Below, one piece after another: positions 22,701 through 34,465 of a DNA stretch of 64,000 bases. The DNA is from Anastrepha obliqua. Lineage: Eukaryota; Arthropoda; Insecta; Diptera; Tephritidae. Below the pieces are notes generated by a model. The model had not been told where the DNA came from, did no database searches, and saw only the letters and a program-made list of their open reading frames with translations. A program made the position numbers and the translations under genes. Within the stretch, counting starts at the first letter, position 1. Each line of letters starts with the position of its first letter. The DNA lies in NCBI RefSeq assembly GCF_027943255.1, contig NC_072895.1, positions 45,730,001 to 45,794,000 of the forward strand. The letters run 5' to 3'.

Positions 22701-23566
22701 GTAATGCTTAAAAATATGCTTACAAGAAACGTATAAATACATATTTATAATTTTTTTACAATATTTCAAAAAATGTCTCTTTTTCGGGTTAACTTCAAAA
22801 GATGACCGATATTTTGTATAATTTTTTTCCGATGCCCCTTTTTCCTTCAGTCTTTCCTTGCAATATGAGTTGCAGGGGACCAACTTAAATATTGCATTTT
22901 GCACGGTGCATTTGTTTGGTACCATTTGTTTGTGAAAAAATATTATTAAAATAAAAAGTTTTGAAAAGATCTCTTCAGATACGTTTAGTTAAAGCTTAGA
23001 AGATACCTAGTGAATTTTTTCTAATTTTCTGTTGGCATTATATAGTAGAAATAAGCGCCGGGCGCAAAAAATCCATCGACATGGGATTAAGTTGCCAAAT
23101 ATGTGGTAAGCCTATGTAATAATTCTGAATTTAGGTTTAATTAAAGACCCTGAGACCTTGACGAAAGGGACCTATCATTCGAAAAGGAAATTGGCTGTAA
23201 GAATGAGCAATTAGACATTGCTTGAAATTCAGCTTTTCAAAATTAAAAAGGTCCAACTTAACGGCGAATTAAAAAAATATTGGATTCACCCGAAATTCGA
23301 TAATTGGATGTTTTTGGGGTCGTTGATTAGGGTTTTTATGTTAGTATTCTTTGATGGCATTCGAATTAACCTTCGATGGAAATATCTATATTTTTTACGT
23401 AAAACATGTGAGTTGCTGTCCAATTCGTAAACTTTTTCCACAAACAGAGCTAAACCTTTTTTTAAGTATTTAGATAAAATAAGTTTAAAATGAATTGTCT
23501 AATTTAATTTATTTAAAGACATCAGACCATATAATATTTTAGCATGCATGGATTTTATTCACATAA
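19783..23566. other. Gene-free interval; one possible LINE relic near 20420-20500
   Basis: No gene recognised. On the minus strand about 20500-20440 a short stretch reads NLRILGTNYLDVPHVTS in one frame and CDFCRRC in another, reminiscent of a LINE C-terminal zinc module but too short to call. 21430-21800 is less AT-rich and looks like unique non-repetitive DNA. 22300-22900 is AT-rich without motifs. Confidence 0.4.
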
Positions 23567-23831
23567 CGTCCCCTTAGTATAACAATAGCCTATGTGCTCA
23601 TAGGCTATTATTTTTTTATTGAATTTTTGGATTCTCCATCGTCGATTTTATATGTGGTCAAAATTTTGTCAAATTCTAGTTCCACAAAGTGGGTCAAAAC
23701 GTCAGTCAAAAAATAATAAATATTTATACACATAACGAGATTTGAGGGAGAGCTACTTTCGACAAAAAGTTTGAAATTCATTTTCTCAAAGCATCAAAAA
23801 ATTTATAGGCTATTTTAATACTAAGGGGACG
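23567..23831. mobile_element. 265-bp MITE with 14-bp perfect TIRs
   Basis: Left end CGTCCCCTTAGTAT and right end (reverse complement) CGTCCCCTTAGTAT are identical, and similarity extends inward (AACAATAGCCTA versus TAAAATAGCCTA). Both ends are bordered by ATAA (23563-23566 and 23832-23835), a probable 4-bp target duplication. A local hairpin (ATAGCCTATG..CATAGGCTAT) lies just inside the left end at about 23587-23609. No coding capacity. Superfamily undetermined. Confidence 0.85.
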
Positions 23832-25294
23832 ATAAAGAAAATTTTTATTGGAAATAGGCTTTGCGTTCTAAAGAAAAAAAATATCTATCGGAAAACTATA
23901 TTGGACTTCAGGAAACTACGGTAAATAAACAAAAATAAAGTAGTAAGAACACAAAAAAGTACCAAATTCATAAAAATTAGTTATTGTAGTTAATTGCTTT
24001 ATATATTTTTAGTGTAGTGTGAACTATATTTTTGTATAAAACTATTTAGAATTAAAAAATAAATAAATAAAGAAAAAATCAGTGATTTACACTTTCCTAT
24101 ATCGTTGACAATATGTACGCACATGTATTATAGTTGTCTTAGTTTTGTCAAAGGTCAATTTTAATTTTTTTAATTCGATTTCCATAAGGAGTTATTTTCT
24201 GTTACAGCAGTAATGGCAATATCATCTAGAAGTCGGCCTCTAAAAGAAAGCGAGAGGGAAACTTTGTATCTGATTTGGATGACGAAATCATTGTTTTTGA
24301 TGATAATGGTAGTATTTTTGACCTTTGCATATTGGCCATGGCGAATATCGTAGGCAATGGGAGATTGAGCCGTATGAGCTTTATGCCGACATAGACAAAT
24401 GGCATCGAATTACGATGAAGTTTGCACGAGAAGGAAACGACTGTTAAACTCAGCTAAAATCGCTTTTTTTGATCTGCACAAACTCGGTGCGCATCAGCTA
24501 CTGAGGACTTAGTGCATGAATTCGAAGGGCAAAGTCGGCATTGCTAAAATACATTTCACGGTATATTTTTAGGTGTTAAAAATAAACAAACCACAGCCCA
24601 TTAAACTTTTGGTGGGGTGACTCGCAACGCAGGTTAGCATTAAAAAAAGTATTAGATTCTCTCAAAGCAGGTTACTTGCTGATTTTTGGCATCGCTGACT
24701 TCGAATCCGACGTTAGTATTTTTAAAATTTCATTAGATTTGCTTGAAACTCATTGCTTGGAGATTGTAGAAACTCGAAATGACAGATCCAATATGGTAGT
24801 CGGAATTTCAGAAAATGCTAAATATTTAAAATGTTTATATTTAGATACCCGGGTATTGCGAACAGCTCTGTACTCGCTCGAACTTTGCTTAACAGCATAA
24901 CAAAAATTGTCAATTTTATTTGTCAGTATTTCTTTTGCCTTCCAGCGTGTATGAATAGTTTTAAAACTTACAAAAATGTGCTGATGAAAAAGCTAAAATA
25001 GTCAAAAGAAGGAAAAAGCAAAAAACTTGATATAATCGAGCGCACGTTCGAAGATTTTCGAGTAATGAGTATTGCATGCGTGAGTGCGAGTAGTCGTTGC
25101 TCATACGCCCCGGCTGTTCGAAAATATGTGAACAAAGTCGAGAGCTGAAGTATCTGCTTACTTTGTATTAGTAGTAAATTAAATAATTTCTAAAAGCTAT
25201 TCATTCCAAGATACCGTTTTGAGTATCAATTATCAAGGAATTCCATAAATTTTCCTTTGAACTAAGTTTAAATGAGTTCCCGTTCAACTCAATT
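23832..25294. other. No gene recognised
   Basis: AT-rich. The frame at 24676-24900 is open for 74 codons but shows no known motif. The last 13 bases are the left target duplication of the next SINE. Confidence 0.4.
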
Positions 25295-25633
25295 AAAAAA
25301 AAAATAAATAAATAATTGGCGCGTACACTTCTGTTAGGTGTTTGGCCGAGCTCCTCCTCCTATTTGTGGTGTGCGTCTTGATGTTGTTCCACAAATGGAG
25401 GGACCTACAGTTTCAAGCCGACTCCGAACGGCAGATCGTTTTTTTTTTATGCGAAGCTTTTTCATGGCAGAAATACACTCGGAGGTTTGACATTGCCTGC
25501 CGAGGGGCGACCGCTATTAGAAAAATGTTTTTTTTTTTTATTAATTTTGCTTTCACCGAGATTTGAACCAACGACCTCTCTGTGAATTCCGAATGGTAAT
25601 CACGCACCAACCCATTCGGCTACGGCGGCCGCC
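25295..25633 (-). mobile_element. Full-length tRNA-derived SINE with 13-bp TSD
   Basis: Read on the minus strand, the head GGCGGCCGCCGTAGCCG leads into a perfect RNA polymerase III A box (TAGCCGAATGGG, complement of 25611-25622). A B box GTTCAAATC follows (complement of 25560-25568), with tRNA-like spacing. Next come a T/A-rich linker, a body block containing GCCATTGCCTGCC (plus-strand orientation), a conserved 3' block GGAGGAGGAGCTCGGCCAAA and a tail AATTATTTATTTATTTTT. Direct repeats GTTCAACTCAATT at 25282-25294 and 25634-25646 are identical. These are the hallmarks of LINE-mediated retrotransposition of a SINE. Other copies: 10986, 26403, 56737, 58325. Open frames across it are not genes. 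Confidence 0.93.
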
Positions 25634-26402
25634 GTTCAACTCAATTGCGCCACTGTAAAACACATATAAAGTCAGAAATCTGTGGCCAGAAATCTAAAGC
25701 GGAATTTAAATTTATCGGACGATCAACTCCTTTTAAATATACATTCATATTTTGTTAAATTTCTAAATAAAATTGTGATTACGTGTCAATCTTATTGCAT
25801 ATCCTCTATATATAGTAGATATAAATCTTTTTTGATAACAGGCGGGACGAGCAGCTTCTGACCTTTATTCGTTCGATAAATACGTTGAAAATAGCTAGGA
25901 AGCTTCATAGAATTGTAACATTTTTAGTATCCATTTTTTGATGGGTTTTATTAATATTAGAAAAGTATAAAAAAAATAATAAAAAAAAAAATAAAAAAAT
26001 CGTGGAATTACGGGCCTGTGGAGTGGGGGCTACATAAAAAGCGGTGCTCTATGGTTGACATGATTCCACCCCTTGTAGTGATCTAAAACAAACAAATTAA
26101 AAAAATTCTTCATTAGTTAGGATTTTGCTATCGGGTTACGCCAAATCAAAGAAAAAAAAAATGTGACAAAATGGCGTCAACTTTTAGCCTGCTTTTTTAC
26201 CTTTTCCAATTTTTTAAAAATACTTCAAACTTAAATTTTTCAAAATCCAAGTAAAACTTGAGACGACCATCTCAAAAAAAGTAGTTTTGAGAAAACTGCG
26301 TTTGAAGTTTGAGCAACAATTCCAATAGAATAACTTAGATCATAATATGTACTACTCACTCTGGACTAATCGGCGATATATTTCCAGGTATATATTATAG
26401 AA
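25634..26402. other. No gene recognised
   Basis: Begins with the right SINE target duplication; then AT-rich, with an A-rich run near 25970-26000. Confidence 0.4.
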
Positions 26403-26612
26403 GCTCGCCCCTCGGCAGGCAATGGCAAACCTCCGAGTGTACTTCTGCCATGGAAAAGCTCCTCATAAAAATATCTGCCGCTCGGAATCGGCTTGAAAGT
26501 GTAGGTCGCTGCATTTGTGGAACAAGATCAAGGCGCACAACACAAATAGGAGGAGGAGCTCGGCCAAACACTCAAACAGGGTGTACGCGCCAATTATAAG
26601 TATATATATATG
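26403..26612 (+). mobile_element. 5'-truncated copy of the same SINE
   Basis: Starts within the body (GCCCCTCGGCAGGCAATGGC) and keeps the block TGCATTTGTGGAACAAGATC, GGAGGAGGAGCTCGGCCAAA and ACGCGCCAATTATAAG, ending in a TA-rich tail. The tRNA-like head with A and B boxes is missing. A short direct repeat TATAGAA flanks it (26396-26402 and 26613-26619), a possible target duplication. Confidence 0.88.
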
Positions 26613-28449
26613 TATAGAATAAATAAAGGTTGTGTGGCATACAAAAGATTCTCTGGAAAGATCGAGTTCTCAAGTTGTCCGGTAACATCTGCCGTTCTTT
26701 GTGCGATTTGGTCCACTCGGCCGACGTAACAAAATCCGCTGTATGTCCGGAAATAATTCGAATTTTAAAAAATCCGTTGAAGAGCATACTTTTGAAGGTC
26801 TAAACTTTGAAAATATGCAAAAAACAAAATCGATTTTTTCAAATTTCCAGACCAAAATACCGCCTTAAGTCGAAATCTATGTAACGATGAGGCTCATTTC
26901 CTACTTAATGAGTTCATGAAGAAGTCAAACATGGAACGAGAATAAATTTTGCCTAATCGATTATATACCGGAAAGCCCCTGTTTGGTTCATTCGTTTTGA
27001 AATCTGCTTTTGAAACTGAACGTTAAGATCCAAAGCCTCTAACCTGAAAAGCCCAGTATTAGACTTCACTAGTTTCTCACAGTTCATTTGAAATAAAAAA
27101 TCTAAATCTCTAAAAAGAAACACTCGTTTGTTATTTACATATCTTCTATAATATATAACTCCAGATACTAAAAGTGCTTCAAACAGAGGGAGAGAAATAG
27201 AGGGCACGCACATGATATTCTAATGAATTAACGCTACTCAGCATGATTTTTTCATTCCTTAATCTGTCACTTCCCAACCGCTGTTGTTTGCCCTGCTGAA
27301 TTGGCTACATTAATTACAGACGCAAATTTGTACGGCACGCATGCTGGGCTTACTCATTGAGATCCCAGCACCACTCAATTACAGACACCTTGGTGAGGGC
27401 AAACCAAAGCGGGAATCCAATATCATCTAGCGCCTTTCACACTACCACGACATGACGCTAAGGCAAAGAAAGCAATTGCCTACTATGCGAAAGCTATGTC
27501 AGGCATGCATTTGTATGTACATATGTATATGTGAATATAATTGTATGCCACAGTTGGAAGCATCGCCATAGCATATGTGTTAATTAAAATATTTCGTTGG
27601 CCTTTAGTCGCAGTGGCAGAGCCCCAATCTGTGGTGCTGTGTTGTCAGCGAAGGTGGCCATAGCGTTCAGAAACGTTCAAGTTGCTGCGGCCCTACACTC
27701 GCATTGTACGAGTGTATGCAAATACTTTTCTAAAATCTGTTGTTAGTTTAGTTTATTTTTATTTAAATAGCGTGGCATGCGATGTGTGTGTGGGTGTGTA
27801 TCAAGAATGCGTCTTAATTATACTGAGATACAGCGCAAATATGCCAAATCACTGTCAGTAGCAAAATGAGCTGCATGTTGTTGTCGTTAGCAGATTTATC
27901 ACCATCATTACCAGCATCGGCAGTCTCATCAAAATCACTTTCATCACCATTTAAATCAACATCAGCCATTTTGGAAAGTTTTGCGTGTGACCAACCATTG
28001 GCGTCGGCCTTTGGAATGTTTCAGCGACTTTAGCCATTAAATTCTTCTACCAATAACAAGAACCATTTAGGCGTCGTCTAACGCTATTTAATCTCATTTT
28101 AGATGGCTGTCATTTTCTGCTGCTGTTTGGCATTTTTATGTCGCTCAAGTTTTTTCGCTGCTTAACTTGTGGATTTATTCAACAACTTTTTTTCGACGCC
28201 TAACAAAGTTTAATAAGTCAATCATTTTGTTTGTGCTGAATAGACAATTTTTTTGTGCTCACTATAGTGCGAAATAATTGAATTGAGTTATTAAAATGAC
28301 AAAAACTTGGATATAATACCCGTATTGTACCATTCATTGAAGTTTTTGATTAAATATATTTTTATTTATACGGTAAGAATAACTTTATTTGTTATTAATT
28401 TTAAAATTTGAAAGTAACTGCAATAACGACGATACTCGTATTAAATCAT
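26613..28449. other. No gene recognised; unique, less AT-rich DNA at 27240-28260
   Basis: No TE or gene signature. 27240-28260 has more even base composition and runs of ATCA/CATCA-type sequence around 27895-27970, as in introns or regulatory DNA, but nothing specific can be named. Confidence 0.4.
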
Positions 28450-28980
28450 TTATTTATTTAATATATGGAAAATTATAAAAATAAATTATTATTTTACAAA
28501 AAAATGAGCACTAGCTGCCAAGGCTTACGGCTCACTGCTCTAATAAGATTATTTTTTAACTAGAAAAGTGAAGCTATTAGACAGTTAATTTTCTGGATAA
28601 GATTATTGCGCACTATCGACAAATGAATTAATAAAGAAATTAAGAAAATTAATTAATATGCTCCGTATGCCTGAAATAAGGTGTGATTTGTTTCTTATGT
28701 TCATGATACCTGATATTGTAAACTTGCTATCCGAAAAAATAATTGTTTTTTCATTAGTTTTTGATGCAGCTATTATGGCATTGTATATTGCTATAGCTTC
28801 TGCTGTGTACACACAACGGTAGTAAGGTAGTTGACCCTTCGTTACTCGTATTGTTTCACCATCACTACTGCAAACGTGGTTTGGTCCAGAATTTTTGAAC
28901 TATCAGTGTAGATCATTTTCCATTCAGGTCTAAATGGTGCGACGTATTCTTCAAACCTACGCTGGTATTCTAATGAACTG
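28450..28980 (-). pseudogene. LINE RNase H relic with 3' UTR and AAATA tail
   Basis: The minus strand reads EEYVAPFRPEWKMIYTDSSK (about 28955-28895; YTDSSK is the first active-site block). After a frame change it continues YYRCVYTAEAIAIYNAIIAA (AEA is the Glu block) and KTIIFSDSKFTISGIMNIRN (FSDS Asp block), then IRSILINFLN. The last RNase H block is lost at INSFVDSAQ and a stop. Downstream lies a 3' UTR with the block AGCCTTGGCAGC, also present in related form at 57640-57670, ending in an AAATAAATAAATG tail. All four RNase H landmarks cannot be placed in one frame, so the copy is dead. Confidence 0.82.
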
Positions 28981-30622
28981 GTGTTGGATTTAGGAAATGT
29001 GGCTATACCAAAGCAAAGGTTCTCGGCCTGTTCGCATACTTATATCAGGTGTACATCTATGAAACTGGAATTAGCACAGAGTAGATGGCGTTGGCTTCAT
29101 ACACCCCGCGCAAACGATAACACATCAATATTTTATATAACTATTTATTTACCTATTGTCCTTTTCTTTTCTTTAAGACTTTATTTTACAAAGGTATAGC
29201 TTATTGTCTAACAAAAACCTTATAAGTACATCCAAGTTTTAAATTTTACACAAAATTAAAAATTTAAAGGCGAAAGGTGCTTTTGGCGACGTATTCATAT
29301 ACAGAAAATTTCGGTTTCATAGGTATACGTCCCCGTTGCAAACCTTGCAGAGAAACGCGAAACTATTCTATTCTGAAAATATTCTAGTTCAGATACTGGC
29401 ATTTAATACAGGAAATCAGAGTAGTTCGTTATGGACCAGAATTAATTTGTTTGCAAATTACGTCATTTTTTTTTATATGGAAGTTTGAGACTCGTCTATG
29501 ACCGCACTAATTCATTGCGATAGTTGGAGAATCTACGATTTTATTTGTACAACTATATCACAATTAACGTACTTTATACAACAAAGAATTAATATTTGTA
29601 CGAAATTTGTGCACTTTATTTGAAGCTTTGCATTAGAAGTCAGTAAGGTTTGAGGAGCGGATTTATAATCTTGTAATAGTTTGTTGTCTGTTTAAGCTTT
29701 ATAATTATTATCTATTATGTCAAAATAAAATTATATTAATAATTTCCCTCCATTTCCGTGTGAATATTATCCATACACTTATATAACTATGTAGTATTCA
29801 CTACTTTTGACACAACTAAAATTGTTTTTTTTTTACAAACACTCGAAGCAATTTTATCCTCTAGCTATTCGCAGAAAAATACTCCAGCAACTGGACACAT
29901 AAATTATTAATCCCAAATATTAATTTTAGTTATAATCCTGAAGTGAGTATATTAAATTGTACTTCTTTGTGAATTTTTTGAAGAATTTGTTTAAAGTTTT
30001 TAGGATTTACATAATATTTTTATATGTTTAAGCGCTTTTTTGTACCTGAAAGAAGTTTCATATAATTATAAGAAAAAAGATATTCCTGTTTAATATAAAA
30101 TACAATATTTTATAGCGTTAGAGTGCAGTGGATGTTTTTTGAACTAGAACTAGAACTGATTATTTTAGAAACATATTGGACTTGTATTTATTTGGCGAGT
30201 GTGTACTGTATTTTGCTGACAAATGGATGGCGGTTGACATTGGTTGGACATCGCCCTTTTAATAATCCAAATTACTAAAATGGAGAAAAGATAGAACACA
30301 AAATTTTTGGGAGAGAACTGGTAGTATTCAAACTTACAGCAAAAGTTTTTCTTGGAGGGAATTTATAAAACCATCGCAAACTGACAAGCTTGAACTATTT
30401 ATTTATGCAGTATTTAGTTTCAATTAATTTAAAAAATATATAGATCATTCAAATTTAAAAGAATTCAGCAAACTTTTTTCAAAACTTCAATGTTTTTATC
30501 GAATTAAAAAAAAGTGGGTATGCAGCTTCATAGCCCATTAAATTGTAACATAAAAAATTGCAAACACGTATTAATTTTTGATAACTTTATTCGTTCATAA
30601 AAAATGACGTGCATTCGTGATA
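28981..30622. other. No gene recognised
   Basis: Possibly the decayed upstream spacer of the preceding LINE to about 29130; beyond that AT-rich without motifs. The last two bases are the TA duplicated by the mariner that follows. Confidence 0.35.
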
Positions 30623-31916
30623 CGAGGTGTGTTCAAAAAGTATCGCGAATTTTGAATTTTCCCAGGTTACGTATATGCGAATTTCAATTTTTTTGTGGCG
30701 ACGAGTTGGGTCATTTGGAATGTTCAGTTAATTATTGACAGCTGATTTGCTTGCACGTGTTTCGGCTCGTCTTCGATTTTTACGTATTCAAAAAGATGGA
30801 TCAAAGAACCTGTATCAAATTTTGTGTGAAAAACGAAATTAAGTGCGCGGATGCATTTCGAATGTTGACTGTGTCATACGGAGAAGCTACTTTGGACCAA
30901 AGCAACGTTTATGGGTGGTACAAAATGTTCTCAGAAGGCCGAGAAGATGTGAACGACGAAAAGCGTGCCGGACGCCCAAGCACTTCAACAACAGACGAAA
31001 AAATTGATGAAGTGAAGAAAATGGTATTGGCCAATCGTCGAGTCACCGTTAGAGAAGTTGCTGAGGCCAGAAGTGGCTAGACATATCGATTGGCTCGTCC
31101 TATTCGATTTTTTTTAATGATTTGGCATGAGACGGGTCACCGCAAAATTCGTACCAAAACTGCTCAATTTCGACCAGAAGCAGCATCGCATGAACATTGC
31201 TAATGAGATGTTGGACTCTGTCCGCGTCGACCCAAACTTGCTCCAGACGGCCATAACCGGTGACGAATCGTGGGTTTATGGTTGTGGCGTGGAAACAAAA
31301 GCTCAATCATCTCAATGGAAGCTGCCGAACGTACCAAGAACGAAAAAAGCGCGCCAAGTTCGGTCGAATGTAAAAGTTTTACTTACCGTTTTCTTCGATT
31401 GCAGGGGCGTTGTGCATCATGAACTCTTGCTACAGGATAAAACGGTCAATAAGGAATATTACCTACAAGTTATGCGCAATTTGCGCTAAGCAATCCGCTA
31501 GAAACGTCCGGATTTGTGGAAGAACAAAAATTGGCTCTTTTATCACGATAACGCCCCTGCTCACACATCGTTGCTTGTGCGCGACTTTTTGGCCAAAAAC
31601 AACACACTAATGATGCCACAGCTACCGTATTCCCATATCTGGCCCCGTGTGACCTTTTCTTGTTTCCGAAACTGAAGAGACCCATGAAAGGATGACGCTA
31701 CGCTACGATTGACGAGATAAAGACGGAATCGAAGGAGGAGCTGAACAAGATAAAAAAAATGATTTTTTGAAGTGCTTCGAAGATTGGAAAAAACGTTGGC
31801 ACAGGTGCATAATATCTCATGGGGACTACTTTGAAGGGGACAAAATATATATTAATGAATAAATAAATAATTTTGGAAAAAACACAAAATTCGCGGTACT
31901 TTTTGGACACACCTCG
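30623..31916 (+). mobile_element. End-to-end DD34D mariner (1294 bp) with TIRs and TA duplication
   Basis: The left end CGAGGTGTGTTCAAAAAGTA and the right end (reverse complement) CGAGGTGTGTCCAAAAAGTA differ at one base, and both continue into CGCGAATTTTG (left with one base different at TATCGC/TACCGC). TA lies immediately outside both ends (30621-30622, 31917-31918). The length equals that of a complete mariner. It is the only copy here that spans both ends without a large deletion. The transposase it carries is broken (see the pseudogene inside). Family members with this TIR style include the C-terminal fragment at 59118, whose ends begin TGAGGTGTGTT. Confidence 0.95.
30796..31855 (+). pseudogene. 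Mariner transposase, frame-broken
   Basis: Start ATG at 30796 gives MDQRTCIKFCVKNEIKCADA. HTH and linker follow: VYGWYKMFSEGREDVNDEKR, then AGRPSTSTTDEKIDEVKKMV and REVAEARSG with a stop (31080), where the family has AEDVGIS. A second frame (31127-31489) holds LLQTAITGDESWVYGCGVET (first catalytic Asp in GDESW) and VLLTVFFDCRGVVHHELL. Stops interrupt at the LR.AIR.KRP stretch. A third run has NWLFYHDNAPAHTSLLVRDF (second Asp) and a shift at PYSHIW, then LAPCD (third Asp) and EELNKIKK. The spacing of second to third Asp is 34 residues. All three Asp codons survive, but at least two frameshifts and several stops prevent a functional protein. Confidence 0.93.
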
Positions 31917-31989
31917 TATAGAAATCTTATGTAATTGAACGCTATTTTCGTGTTAAATAAGGCAAAGTAGAGAACATAAACATAAACAT

Positions 31990-32800
31990 ACTGCCGTGCC
32001 GCAAGGAAGCATACTTGGGCCGCTTCTTTATCTTCTGTATAAGAAACCATCGAAGAAGCGGCAGCTAAACCTTAAGCCGCTATAGACATAATAGAAGAGT
32101 TGACGAAAACTTGGCGAATAAAATTAAATAATAACAAATCAATTCATGTGAGCGTTACCAATAAAAAAGCAAACCATCAAATGCTGCTAGGCGCTCCAAT
32201 TTCGAACGCAAACACTGCCAGATATCTTGGTATAATCCTCAATGCTAAGCTACGATGGAAGGAGCATGCAAAAATAAAGCGAAACCAACTTACTTTGAAA
32301 ATAATAAAAATGAACTGGCTCTTTGGGCGAAATTGAAAACAATTCAATATATACCAAAAGAAAGATATGCAATCAATCTACCAAACCAGTGTGGTCTTAT
32401 GGTGCACAAATTGGGTGCTGTGCCAGTCAATGACTTCAAAATAAAATTCTCAAAAATATTGCTAGCGCACCTAGGTACGTTCGCAATGCAGATATTAATT
32501 GTAACCTCAACCTTCCTGCGGTTGCTGATGCTATTAAAAATCAAGCAGAATCCCACTCTATGAGGCTCCAGGGGTATGTTAACGGGGAAGCCAGCAAATT
32601 TCCCGGGGACTCCAGCGAAAAAAACCATACGATCTTATTGGTTGTTAATATAAAGAAGAGATTTTAAAATTCTCTTCAAAAAAACCCCATAAAATTGTTC
32701 AAGTTGTACTGCTTGTTAGTTACTTTTAAACTGGTTATAGTGCCAAGAAACATTGAATACCTATATATTTAAATGTTTATAATAAAAAAATAAATGAATT
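31990..32800 (+). pseudogene. Jockey-type LINE reverse transcriptase end, YADD region deleted
   Basis: Plus strand: AVPQGSILGPLLYLLY (about 31992-32040) is the RT template-grip block. Where FADD should follow, the sequence jumps to EEAAAKP, a stop, AAIDIIEELTKTWRIKLNNN, KSIHVSVTNKKANHQML and ANTARYLGIILNAKLRWKEH (YLG..LDAKLRWK block), then QLTLKIIKMNWLFGRN. Further frames supply the C-terminus: RYVRNADINCNLNLPAVADA and SHSMRLQGYVNGEA. This C-terminal style, lacking RNase H and ending after a ..RL..HVN.EA-type block, is that of jockey proper. A 3' UTR follows to about 32800. The catalytic Asp pair is deleted and frames are broken. Confidence 0.88.
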
Positions 32801-34439
32801 AAAAATTGTTATATGGAAAATATATGCAACACCGTCAGGGGAAAAATTATCAAAAATCAACAAGAATTTTCATTTTAAATTTGCACTTTATTATAATAAT
32901 TTTAATAGGCTATAAAACTTCCTATCCGAATTTTTTTCCAAACTTGATTTAAATTTTTTTTTTTTAATTTTTATGAAAATTTGTCAGCTTTCTATAAATT
33001 TTGTTATAGAATGAAACATATTTTGAAGAAAAAGTAATTGAAATTAAAAAAAAAACAAAATAGATTGTTAAAATTGATATGTGGTGATGGATAAAATATT
33101 ATTATATATTATATATTATATTATAGATTAACAATATTTTGTCAGATTATTGATTCGTAAATAGTGTTTAAATTATATCGCTGTATACATTTTGTAGAAG
33201 TCGACTTTTTGGCTAAGAAGTCCGCTCATTGTTTCTCACTTTTCACTCTACAAGGTATTGGTCTTGACGCAGGTATACGATAAAGAGCCGGTAATATGAA
33301 TATTTAAATAACCCGTATAATCTGATTAACTTCAATTAAGTCCAGCTGCAGTCAATTTAGCGGGGAATAACATACATTTTCTCTTCTCTCATTCTTGTTA
33401 TGCACAGAATTTCCAATGAATTATCTTTTGACTCTCAGTGCATTTTAATGAATTTTAGTATGAAACGGTGTTACCTCCAGAGTTTGATCAAAATCTGTGC
33501 TCAATGTACAGAAATTAAAACATGTTTTTATATGAAAGTACAATTTAAAATCGTAGCATATGTGTTGGTGTGTTTAAGCGCCTTAAGCTCTGTGTGAAAA
33601 TGTATTTAATATTTCGTGTACTTATCATATACAAGTACTTACATATATATTTCAGTCTCTATGTACATTGTAATTACACGTATTTATAATCTCCAAGGTG
33701 TATAGTATACGCACTATACGGGTATATTGGTATAGGAATAATAAAAGCTGCAGAACATGCTCGCAGCTGTAGAAATGACACGCTCATTGTGTATATATAT
33801 GAACACCTATATAAAATATGGATATATGTATACAACTGCTCATATATTCGTATTTATTTGTAATGCCACTGAAGTATATAGTTACCATTTCTATACATTT
33901 ATTCATAAAGTTGTATCTTTTCAGGTGCCAGTTCTGCTTTTTTTTATAAGAACTGGTATTAACGTATCAGCAAGTAGCTTATCGAGGAATCAGTTGAATC
34001 CTCGGCAATGGATACACAAGCTAATAAAAAGGGACACACGCATGTTACATATTTTACCAGTAGAGGAAAACTGCTATTAGTAAAATGAGTATTTAGTTCA
34101 TAACTAGTGTTTTATTAGCCAATAATTACAGTTATGAAAGTAAAGAGTGACATTTCGCTCATTTACTTCAACAGTGTCATTATCTGAAAAAAATAGAAAG
34201 TTACGCAGAAATGATCATAAATTCTCCTTTATGCTATGTAAATAAAAAATAGTTTAAAAAAACTAAAAAACACGCTTTTATTGCTAATCGAACTAAAATT
34301 TTAATGACAAAGGGACCTATAATGAAGTAATAGCAAATCGAACGATCAGTCATAGTCAACTACCTCAGAACAGAATTATAACAAAAATTAATATACAAAT
34401 AGAGTAATTCAAATTAGAGTTAAAAGCGTGGGATACTTG
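32801..34439. other. No gene recognised
   Basis: AT-rich, with a TATAT-rich run at about 33100-33130. Frames at 33400-33597 and 33757-34080 have no recognisable motif. Confidence 0.4.
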
Positions 34440-34465
34440 ATATAGTAAATATTATAATCATTCTA

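Noticed and set aside
24200..24900. Possible decayed coding region (text such as WEIEPYELYADIDKWHRI near 24370)
   Set aside because: Could not be matched to any family I know and frames break quickly; left unannotated rather than guessed.
25342..25610. Open frames on both strands across 25342-25610
   Set aside because: They lie wholly within the tRNA-derived SINE; the same reading is seen in the 56737 copy (56783-57065) and reflects repeat sequence, not a gene.
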